A stretch of 64,000 bases of DNA, from contig JAANBB010000112.1 of assembly GCA_014621425.1 (NCBI GenBank), positions 38,113 through 102,112 of the forward strand. The letters are read 5' to 3'. Under the pieces are notes generated by a model. The model saw nothing but the letters and a program-made list of their open reading frames with translations, made no database searches and had not been told where the DNA came from. The DNA comes from Cylindrodendrum hubeiense. Its lineage: Eukaryota > Ascomycota > Sordariomycetes > Hypocreales > Nectriaceae. A program made the position numbers and the translations under genes. Positions 33,650 to 44,000 of the stretch are shown piece after piece. Positions within the stretch are counted from its first letter, which is position 1, and every line of letters starts with the position of its first letter.

Positions 33650-34598
33650 TATACCGAAGAAGCCCCCGGCATGCTGCCAGGGCGCAACGCGGACAGGGCA
33701 CTCCAGGGCCAGCCAGCGAACCCGTGCGACGTGCGACGTGCATCTCACTGCATCCAGAAACGGATCGCCCACCCCAAGACCTGAAAATTTGCATCCGGCT
33801 CAGCTATTTCGAGGCCGCTCAACCTCTCCCAGGCTGTGACTCTTGGGCCAAACACGGGGGCTCCGGTTTTAACCCTTGGCTGTTACCAAATCGTTTGGTG
33901 ACGCCGAGCCTGGCTTAACTCGTTCGGGCAAGGGGACCCTCTACTTTGTTTGACCTGCGCCGCAGGACGGCCCTTCCAGAGTACATGGCGCTGTACATTG
34001 TACCTAGGCCGACACCCATCGCGACCCATTGTTGGCGTTTGTGGCCCTTCTGCGCCCTTCTGCCGCCGGGTCTGCGCAGCGCATCCGCAGCACGACGAGT
34101 CGGTGTCGCCCCAAGACGCCACCCCAAGACGCCTGGCACGGCATTGGCACATCTGTCCAGCCTCTAGAGGGAATCTTATCGTAGGCCCGCCATTGGCTGC
34201 GCACGATGTTCTGCATAATGCTGTTTATCCCACCGTGGAGCTCCAGACGTCGAGAGCCAGTGTCGAGCCGTTGCGACGGGAGCCCTGGTTGGTAAATCGC
34301 TCAGGCGGCGCCCATTGCCATGCGCAAATCTGAGTTTGAAACTGCCTGTTCCATTTCCCCAGACCGACCTACGACTACGCAGTACGTACTAATCTGTCCG
34401 CAGAGCTCCAGCTCCAACTCCAGCTCCAGCCCTCGGAACGGGCTCCTGTTTTCGCTAATTCCCGGCCTAAATGCGATTGCGCTCCGGAGGACCAAAGTCC
34501 TCAACAAACATGTCGACCCTCTCGGCCCTTTCCCGTCCCCCGCGCTGACCTGCTGTTTTCCTCCATTCTCCCGGCCTGGCAGTTATTCCCGGACTGGG

Positions 34599-34630
34599 AA
34601 GCTGGCAAGCTGGCAAGCTGGCGAGCTGGC
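34599..34630. repeat. 8-bp tandem repeat AAGCTGGC x4
   Basis: Three exact AAGCTGGC units followed by GAGCTGGC. Confidence 0.8.
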
Positions 34631-34683
34631 AACGCAACGAACGGTTCATCTGGCTCGCCCCAATATGTGGGCACCCGGCCCAG

Positions 34684-34739
34684 GTACTGGGTCAAGTACA
34701 GGCATCGGTACAGGCCCAGGTACGTACAGGCCCAGGTAC
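34684..34739. repeat. GTAC-rich island 3 (six GTAC in 56 bp)
   Basis: GTAC at 34684, 34696, 34708, 34720, 34724 and 34736, spaced mostly at 12 bp, within a CAGGCCCAGGTAC-type repeat. Confidence 0.75.
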
Positions 34740-35610
34740 AGAACATGCACACGACCAGCATATTCTGCGGCCCCGGTTGACCAGGGTGTGTCTGATGCCG
34801 CCCAGTGACTTGCTGGCCGGCACAATTCCCACTTGTGCGTGACCCGAAATGAGATGCTGGACGGTGGGTAGAGATAAGAAAAGTCAGCCGACGTTAAATA
34901 CAAACCTGGAGAATCTCCCAGGACGTCACGGTCCTCTCAGAGTCTCTGGGAGTCTCAAAACCGCCTCTGTAAACTAAAAGCTTGAGCCCACAGCCTCGTG
35001 TAGACGCCTTCATCATCGATGACTCGGCAAAAAGCACGGAGCACTGGAGGGAGCACCCTTCGCCCCCAGGCCCAGGTCCTCGTCACGGACTCTCCAGGAC
35101 GATCTGCGGCTCCCCGCAATCTGCTCCGACCCTCGCTGAGCCCGCTGTAGCCCAGTAGCCCAGGAGCCCAGGAGCCGAGCAGCCCAGTAAATCGCCCAGT
35201 AACCCACACGCTTTTTAGCAGGCCCCCAAAATATCCAGGCGTGACATCGCGAAATGATCAATGGAAACTCCCAGGCCCGCTCCTCTACCCCAGATTTCTG
35301 CTGATATCTGCCTATCTCTCATTTGCCGCTGGTCTGCCGCTGGTCCATGGCCGCGATCAGTAAAACCTTGCGATTTATTGGGTTTTCGGCAAAGGCCTCG
35401 CCGTCGAGAGTCCAACACTGCCGTGCCGACCGCGGAGGGCGTTTTGTTCCATGCCCCGTGCGCCCGGGGAAGACGACCTGACAGAAGTTGGGGGTCATGG
35501 CATCGCGTCCCCAGAATCCGGCGCGCGAATGAGCTCGGGGCAGTTTTCGGCGTCTGTAGTCCGCCGCTTGGAAATGCCAATCCGCTGGCGGCGCATTGGA
35601 TCCCGTCCCC

Positions 35611-35660
35611 AACACTTATCAGCACTTATCAAAACTTATCGACACTTATCGACACTTATC
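35611..35660. promoter_or_regulatory. Array of five GATA-factor sites at exact 10-bp spacing
   Basis: Five consecutive 10-mers: AACACTTATC, AGCACTTATC, AAAACTTATC, GACACTTATC, GACACTTATC. Each contains CTTATC, the reverse complement of GATAAG, the site for fungal GATA factors such as AreA/Nit2 (nitrogen), SREA-type and light regulators. All five face the same side of the helix. The first base beyond the array continues GACC, so the repeat ends cleanly. Confidence 0.75.
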
Positions 35661-35990
35661 GACCATGCCGATGTGCTTGCAAAAGCCATGTTGGGATTGG
35701 CCTGTCCTCCGGCCAAAGCGCATCCGCGCCGGCATGTTCCCCGACGGCTTCGGGTGAAGCCCGTCGGTCCACGCCGCCGGTTGATGCCGAGACTCGGGTG
35801 TCGCTCTATTTGGGCCTGAGCCCACCGTACCCCCCGAGTGGCCATGGTCGCTAGTTTTGGCTACTTTGAGGATAATCACCCGTTGTGGACAGTTCAGGCA
35901 TGATGACCCTCCTGGTCTTGGCGCCTAATAACGAGTTTGTGACTAAGACATGCACGATAGCATCATATGAAGTCATTGTTTTCCTTGCTT

Positions 35991-37260
35991 CTAAACACCC
36001 ATGACGCTCTGGATCGGAACGCCCCAGAACCAGCTTGCTACTGCCATGCCTCCAACGCTCATCGTGACCGCCATCAGGAAGTTGACATCATTGTTGTCAA
36101 GCAGATCCCACCCACTCTCCACAACCCGGGATGGGCGCTCGTCGCCGAAGCTGGGCTTGCGGTGCTTATCCTTGGGATCGTACACATCCGCCTCGCCCTC
36201 GTCGTCGTCGACGATGGCAGACCCACTCATCTTCTCAGCAGCCCCCGCGCCTTCGCCGCGCAGGATAGCAGCCTTGATAGCGTTGCGCTTCTCCGAGTGC
36301 GCCGCAGCCTGCTCAACCGACTCTGATACTAAGACGCGGTTGCCTCCCTCGCCTTCCACAATCTTGCCAGACCGGACATCCTTGACTGATCTCTGAAACA
36401 TACCGCCCAGAAAGCTATCAAGCAAGCTGCCCAGCGCACCCCAAATAACCAGGAAGCCCATAAACTGGCGTCGCTCCAAAATCGTCCACGGTACACCACC
36501 CCCAGGTCGGGCCGCAGACTCAGGGTTGCAGGACGGCAAGAACAGCATGGATGTAGTGACGATAGTCAACGACCCCAACAACCCCGCACCAAGACCCATA
36601 AGTGTTACTCCTCCATTCGTTCCGCGAGGGACCTTGCGTAGAGTCAAGGATGTGATGAGACGGGGCTCGCTCTTGGACAGAATCCCCAGCTCCGAGCTAA
36701 AGGTGTCAGCCGCCACGGCGGCATAGTTGGCAATGATTCCAACGACGAGGAGGTCACCGCCCCAAGAAAAGCAAATCGTACCCTCGGGGTCGGGGACGTC
36801 GGGATTCGTAAAGGCGGCTGCTCGGGAGCGCAATTGGTTGGCGTGGAGGATCGTGAGAACGGAGGCCATGAGAGAGTTTGCGAGAACTTGCGCGCGTTAG
36901 TGACATATCACCAGCGTTGTTCGTAGATTCACACCTTGGACATGCGATCGAGGCCCTTCTCCGCCAGAAGTCCCCTTGGACCCAACCGTCAAGTGCGATT
37001 TGACATCTTCCTTGATCTAGCGACCGCGTCAGCACTTCCCCAGAAACACGATGGCAACGGGCGCAAAGACTTACGTGCGTCACGCGTGTCCCAGCCAGAA
37101 AAAAGACACACAGTAGCACGAATGGGAGGTTCCAGGGGTGGTACGCATGGGCAACGGCGGTCAAGGCCGCGACGATGATGCCGGCGGTCGTTAGCGAATT
37201 CCGGCTCCAAGCTCGATAGACAAGCGCGCAAGTCGCGGGGATGGCGAAGACCGGCCTCAT
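35991..37260 (-). CDS. DUF92 / TMEM19-family integral membrane protein
   Basis: Three exons (37260-37075, 37016-36935, 36886-35991) with introns of 58 and 48 bp; 387 residues. The family is the TMEM19/DUF92 group of polytopic proteins, which includes plant VTE6 (phytyl-phosphate kinase). Visible motifs: LTTAGIIVAALTAVAHAYHP, GTRVTH-IKEDVK at the first splice junction, GTSGGEGPRSHVQVLANSL, FSWGGDLLVVGIIANYAAVA followed by ADTFSSELGILSKSEPRLIT, and LGSLLDSFLGGMFQRS. The acidic ADT-SSE motif is the family signature. A loop of about 80 residues (EGEGGNRV to ERPSRVVES) is hydrophilic and probably cytosolic. The final membrane segment runs to GVPIQSVMGV. The ATG at 37260 is chosen; one at 37305 is in frame and cannot be excluded. 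The molecular role in fungi is not established. Confidence 0.87.
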
Positions 37261-38003
37261 GGCGAGGTGTGTTATGCGTAGGCGGCAGAAGAAGCTTCGT
37301 GTCAATGCGCAAGAGGAGAATTAAAGCACAGCAAGTCGCGGTGAAACAAACGTTGAGCTGTCTTGAAGTTGCTGGCCTGACCACCACCCCCAGCCAAATT
37401 TGGTGTTGAGCTTCGCACATGTCAGCTGACGTCAGCGGTTAGTTACTCCACAGCTCACAGCCACGTGCTTGCTTCGCCGACGACAACCGCCCTGGAGACG
37501 AAATGACATGCCAAGCACAGGGTGTTAATCTTGGAAATTGATGTAAGTGAGGGGTAATAAAATCCTTCAACCACGAAAATAATAATCCAATTGAGCTGGG
37601 GGTGGTAGTAAAGAAGGTTAGCTCAGTTGAGCTATCGGGGCGTGTTGTAAGTGTTGACAAACCCCTGAGCCGCGAAAGTAGCACACGACTACATCATAAA
37701 GGCAGAACCTATTTTTATGTCTATATCAAGCTTTATACTCTGATGTCGAACCTCTGCATGTGATAGGTCGCGCTGTTTCACTGTATTGTCAACTTGATCA
37801 ACCGTCACTAGCTCGGGAATAGACTCTTGTTTCTCAGCTCATGTTTTGTTATTAAGGATCTCTCTATAGGCAATTTGTTCTAAAAAATGAAAAACTCCAA
37901 CAAACCCCAATCAAATATCAACCAAAAGACCAAATGAAATCAGCATCACCCCACTCTATGAAATAGCACAATCCAACGCTATGCTTAAAGTTTCCCCACT
38001 CAT
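37261..38003. other. Intergenic between the DUF92 gene and the PKS-NRPS 3' end
   Basis: About 740 bp. It holds a CRE palindrome in the DUF92 promoter. No gene or tRNA is supported. Confidence 0.5.
37427..37434. promoter_or_regulatory. CRE palindrome TGACGTCA
   Basis: Exact octamer 167 bp upstream of the DUF92-family start codon, embedded in the larger imperfect palindrome CAGCTGACGTCAGC. Bound by bZIP factors; function inferred. Confidence 0.4.
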
Positions 38004-41000
38004 CTAAATCTCCTTCATCCTCTTCCACAAGTCGCCCAAGAAACTCGCATCCACTGCGGGGCACCTCTCTTCAACATTGGGACTCAAAGTCTCCAAAAGA
38101 TCCATCGTCTTCCTGTTGTCCAGGCTGAACATGACATATCCAGTGGTAAGGTACTGCTTCAGCACCTCGTTCCTGACAGTCTCTCCCGCAGAGTCCTCGC
38201 CTCCAGCGGCCTCCATGGCCTTCATCCACTCCTCAATCGTGACGATTTCCGCCTTTTGGTGATCGGATCGAAGGTCCGCGATAACTTGCGGAAGGTCCTT
38301 GAGCTTCAGCGGGCGAGGGTTGGTGATGTGGTAGATTTGAGGCATCGTGTACAGCTCCGGGGGGTTGATCGCAGAGATAGCCGCCTTTTCCGAGGTGAGA
38401 GTGAAGAAGTTGGAAGCAAGCCAATCGACCGGGATCACATCAACAGCGAAGCTGGGCTGCTCAGGAGTACCAATTTGAGGAACCATTCCAGACTCAATCA
38501 TGCTCAGGATGACCCGCATCGTGAACTCATCACCTGGGTCGAGCGTACCATTACCCCGGGATGCCGCAGTCAGTGCTGAAGCACGGGTGATGGTGACGGG
38601 GAATCCACGCTCGGCGGCCTTGACAAGGATGTTCTCTGCCACCCATCGAGTCTTGAAGTAGCCTGCCTCATCCTCAGTTGGGGGAGAAAAGTGTCGGCTA
38701 TCCTCTTCCGCAGTGACATAGTCTTCCCTGGTTCGCTTCGATGCACTCCAGGTTTGCAGGTGGGCGACCGACCAGGTAGAAAGGTAGTGGATGTCAGAGA
38801 GGTGGGATCCGATACCAGACAGACGAATGATATCGAAGATTGGTGTGACATTGACCGGCTTCAGGGAGGTGTAGGTCTTCAATAGAGAGACATGACCTCC
38901 GAGATGGTAGATGGCCTGGACCTTCTCACCAAGCTCCCGGAACGCCGACTTGGATAGGCCGAAGTTGGTTTGGCTGAGCGTTCCTGGGACACATTGGACT
39001 TGGGAATGGACCATGGATTCGGAAAGCTTGTTGGTGAAGAGGCCATACTTCTTGAGAAGGTCGACAATCAGAGGAACCTCGAGCTTCTCCATCGAGCCAA
39101 GCACGTAGACAGTAGCCTCGGGCTTTGAGAGAAGGATTTCGGACAAAAGGTGCAGGCCGATGAATGAATCACCACCGGTCAACAGGAAGGTGTGAAGCTC
39201 ATCGCGATCAACACGGGGAGTTCCGTAGCGAGGGATGTACTGGCTGGTATTGGGCAGGTTGGTCTCCACGTTCCAGCTGATGACGTTTTCGAATCCACGC
39301 TTCTTGCCAGGGCTGCCACCCTTTGAGCGCCTAATGAAGGCACAGACGGCAGCTGCAGTAGGCTCTCGGATCAAGGAAGGGAGAGGAGGGGCAATCTTGA
39401 ACTGCTTCTTGACCTTTGCCTGAAGCCTCACGAGGAGGATGCTGTTCCCACCCTTTTCGAAAAAAGAGTCGTCGATGCCAATGTCAGCTCCGAGAGTGGC
39501 TCGGAACAAAGCAAGAATGGAAGCTTCAAGCTCGTTTCCATCTCCGTTGGCGGGGACTTTGTTCGCCTTGTTTGCGGTCACTGTCGAACCAGGATGAAGG
39601 AGGTCCAGAGATCGGCTGAGGAGGTTTCGTCGGTCAACCTTTCCGCCAATAGTGACGGGAAGCTTCTCGAGGAACTCATATCCACTAGGAAGCATGTAGT
39701 CGTTGAGGAAGGCCTTGACCTTTCGATGAAGCTGGGACACGATGGTGGCTTTGTCGTCTCGGGTAACTCGAGTCTTGGGCACCAAGTAGGCAACCAATTT
39801 CTGCTCATCGGAATCCACAGTTCGGGCCACAACAGCAATGTCAATTAGTCCCCAGCCTTTCTTCAAGGATTGAGACTCCTTGAAAATTGCCTGCTCGACT
39901 TCTCCAAGATCGAGGCGGAATCCTCGGAGCTTGATCTGCTTGTCGCCGGCGATGCGGCCGTGAAACTCGAGTTGGCCATCAGGGCGAAATCGGCCGCGGT
40001 CTCCAGTCTTGAACATTCTCGTCCATCCGCTCTTTCGATCTTCTTCAGAAGCAAAGGGGTTTGCAACGAAAGATTTGGCGTTGACACTAGGGCGGTTGCG
40101 ATAACCGGCACCAACCTGAGCACCACCAACAACTAGCTCACCAATCATGCCAGTAGGGACGGGGTTGCCCTTGGTGTCGAGCAGGTAGTGGCGGCAGTTA
40201 TCCATGGGATAACCAATGGGCAGGCTGGTGACGTTGTCATCAGGGCTGTCAATCTTGGCAATTGACGTCTGGACCACGAGTTCGGAAGGGGACCAGGTGT
40301 TGTACAGGGTAGCCGGCGTTCCCAAGTCGTAGAACGCCTTCGCGACACGGATTGGGAGGCGCTCGCCCGCAGAGTATGCAACTCGGTAGTTGTTGCACTT
40401 CTTCAAGGCCTCAGTGTTGAGTTCCATGAGTAGGGAGAACTGGGTAGGAGTGAAGTATGTAACGGAGACACCCTCGTTCATCATAAAGTTGGCGAGCTCG
40501 GCGGGGTCCTTGCGAATCTCCCACGATGCAATCGAAACAGTTGCACCAGCGGTAAGGGCAGAGAAGATCTGAACGATGGAAAGATCAAAAGACATGGAAG
40601 ACTGGTGAAGGAAATTGTCGTTGGATGTGAAATTGTAGTCCTTGTTCAGCGTGCTGAGCATGGCTTGGGTGTTGGCCTCGGTTAGGACCACTCCCTTGGG
40701 AGTACCGGTACTGCCCTAGAGAATTGTAAGAAAACTCCTGATTTGAAATAAATTTTAGGAAAACGGGTTGAACTTACCGAAGTGTAGATCATGTAGAAGG
40801 GGTCATTCATTTGTCGTGTGCGTTGTTGGGTAACGGATCTACCAGCGGCGGCAGCATCCTCAATCATGATGACTCTGGGAGGAGCCATGGCCCTGGCAGC
40901 CAAGTCAGAGGCAAGAGAATACTGGCCAGGGCCAGCGAGAATGACTCTGGCTGATGCATCCGAAACCATAAAGGAGAGTCGGTCGGGCGCGAAGTCGGTA

Positions 41001-44000
41001 TCTAAGGCGACATAGCACGAGCCTGTCATCAATGCGCCGAGCATACCGGTGACAGCCTCAATGCCAGGAAGCGCGAGCAGGGCGATGCGGTCCCGGGGCT
41101 TTACCCCGGAGCTGACGAGAATAGAGGCAACGCTCTCAGAGTTTTCGATCAGTTGTCTATAGCTGATGCTTTGGCAGTCAGAGGTTTTAATCGCCAGGGC
41201 TTGGGGGTGTTGGCTTGCCATCTGAGCAACCCTGTCAAGGACATTCTGTCCTTGCCAGTGGTTCTCCTTGGTCTCAGTATTCCAGTACGACTTCTTCAGA
41301 GTCTCAATCTCCAGAGGTCCGCACATGTTGATCTCTTCCACAGGCTGGCGGTGGTCCTTGATGCAGCTAGTGAGGAAGGCGAGGAAGTTCTCGATGAATC
41401 GGTCCATGTCGGACTGGTTGTAAAGTGCAGTGGAGTACTCGATCTTGAGGTCAAGGCTGTGCTCAGATGTTTCCAGAGCCTCGAGTTGCATGTCAGCAGC
41501 GGTGGGGATGTCATCCGACTCAATGTTCTCGACAACGAAGTCAGAGGTCTGGTAGGTGGGAACGGGGCCGTGAATCTGGTAGTTGACGGCAATTTGGCCG
41601 ACAGGCATGTGGCGACTGGTCTTCTTGACGTCCATTATATCCACGATGGTATCGAAAGGCACACCGCTGTGGGCCATGGCATCCAGTGCCCGGGTCTTGG
41701 TCGACTGGAAGAGTTGGTCAAATGGAACCTCGCAGTCATCTAGGTCAAAGAGTTAATCATAACTAGCAAAGAAGGGAATGGGGGTTGTCGATGTGGGAGA
41801 GTCTTACCGTTGCAGCGCACTGGGGCTAGGTTGACAAAGAAGCCCATCAGGGCATCAGTATCCGGATGGGGCCGGTTGCCATCCACCATAAGAAGAACCA
41901 CGTCCTTCTCCTCAGTGTACCGGTAGATGAAAGCACGGAAAGCAGCCAAGATGAAGTGGAAGGGAGTGCCGTTTGACTGAGCGGCGACTCGCTTCATGCG
42001 AGCAAACAACTTAGTGTCAAGGTTGGCGTGGACCTTCTCGCGGCGGGGATCGCTCCTCACCGGGCGATCGCATTTGGCGAATGGAAGCACCTTGCTGCAA
42101 GTAGGCAGTTCCTTGAGGGTTGATCGCCACCAGTCCAAGTCAGGCTTCATCAAGTCTGAAGAAAGACGGGCGTTGTGCCAAAGAGTAAAGTCGGCATAAT
42201 CGAACTCAGGAGCCGAGACCGTGCTGAGGTCCTTGCCAGTCCGGAATGCATCATAGAGCCCAACAAATTGGGACATCATAGGGAACAGACTGGCTCTGTC
42301 AATGGATATGTGGTGGGTCATTCCAACGACAGCCCAATCCTCTTCTCCCAGCTTGGCCAGTGAGTATGAGGCGACTTCTCCCTCTTCAACATTCATCTCA
42401 ATGTTGCGGTTATACTTGATAAGTTCTTGGAGGGAGTTCTCAGCGTCTGCCTCAGAGCTCAGGTCACGGTAGTCGAGGCTGAGATCAAAGTCTTCCAGAG
42501 GCTGCTGAACGGCGAAGTCATCACCCTCGTAGTATGCGGTGCGTAGAGCAGGGTTTCGGACGGCCATCTCTTGAATGGTCTTCTGCATGGCAGGGAAATC
42601 TGGCATTCCCTTGATGCGAAGAATGATGGGAAGGTTGAGGAAAGACTTGTCCTCAAGGAAGCTGTGGACAAACCAAAGGCGAGACTGGAAGGTCGACAGA
42701 GGGATAATGCCGGTTGACTCGGACTTGGTCAACTGACCGGAAGCCATGACAGAGGACTGTCCGTCACTCTTGGTGTTCTCAACCTCAACATCGGCCTTCT
42801 TGGCTGACTTGTCAGCCTCGTCTTTCTTGGCAGCTGCGCTCGAGGTGACCATCTTGGCAGTCTTGATCACCAGAGCCATGATAGAGGCTGCGCCAAGAAT
42901 GTCGAACAAGGCAATGTCAACTTGGATCTCCTTTCGGAACCACTTTCGGAACTCAACTGCGACGATAGAGTCAAGGCCATAGGCAGAAAGAGGGTTGCTG
43001 GGAAGGATGGACTCCAGCGGTGTCGCGAGAACGCTGGCAATCTTCTCCAAGAAGCCTTCGAGGAGGATCTGTGTCTTCTTTTCGGCATCCTGCTCCTCGC
43101 GAAGAGCTGCAAGGATGTTCTTGGCTTTCTGATCATTGCTGCTGGCCTCAAAGTCGTGGTTCGAGTAAAGGTTGCGCATGATCGGCTTGCTTGCCCAGTA
43201 TACGTCTGGCTTGATGAGACCGACACCGCTGATGATTTGGTGGGCGGTGCAGCCTCGGGAGGACATTGAATTGGCGGACTTGTCAACGGAGACTGCCTCT
43301 TCAAGCTGGTAAAGTAGTTCCTCCTCGTTGATAGTATCCATGCCCATTCTGAGCATGATCTTCTGAAGTTCCTCGTTCTCAGCGACAACACCGACACCAG
43401 TGACTGCTCCCACGTTCATGGTCGCGCCACTGAGGCCCATCTCGCGACGCTTCCTCATTAGAGCATCAAGGAAGCAGTTGGCGGCCGAGTAGTTGGCTTG
43501 CGCCTTGGAGCCAACAATAGCCGCGACGGATGAGAAACAGACAAAGAAGTCAAGATCCATGTTGAGAGTGGCCTCGTGGAGGTTCTGCGCTCCTTGAACC
43601 TTTGGCTGGCAGCATCGCTGCCACTGGGAGAAGCTCATCGTTTCAAGGGGCACGTCCTGAAGAACCATGGCTGCTTGGAATAGACCACCAAGAGAGGCAC
43701 CTATGCTGTCAATGCACTCCTTGACATCGGAGTACTTGGAGACATCGCCCCGGTACACCTGCGTATCGACGCCGCGCTGTTCGAGCCATTCGACGGTCGC
43801 CTTGGCTTCAGGCTTGTCGGCTCCAGATCGAGACAGGAAGGCCAGCTTCATGGCACCCTTTCGCACCATCCACTGAGAGAGGGTTCGGCCAAGACCTCCC
43901 AGACCACCAACGAGAAGATAAGTCTTGGAGGGGCTGAAGAGTTTGGTGTTGCGGTATCCGCTTCGCATGACAGGAACAAGGTCATCGGCATGAGGCACAA

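Larger units (their letters stand above)
31485..35990. other. 4.5-kb noncoding region upstream of glutamine synthetase
   Basis: GC-rich and without a supportable gene despite many chance open frames on both strands. It is marked by GTAC-rich islands, short tandem repeats, scattered CTTATC/GATAAG sites and the GATA array, listed separately. It may be a long regulatory region or host an unannotated noncoding transcript. Confidence 0.5.

Noticed and set aside
35261..35854. 197-codon plus-strand open frame in the GS upstream region
   Set aside because: Runs through simple repeats (including the GATA array) and overlaps equally long frames on the other strand; GC-driven chance.
37617..37680. tRNA-like stretch GGTTAGCTCAGTTGAGCTATC resembling a D arm
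   Set aside because: No acceptor stem and no GGTTCGAAT-type T arm follow at the right distance.
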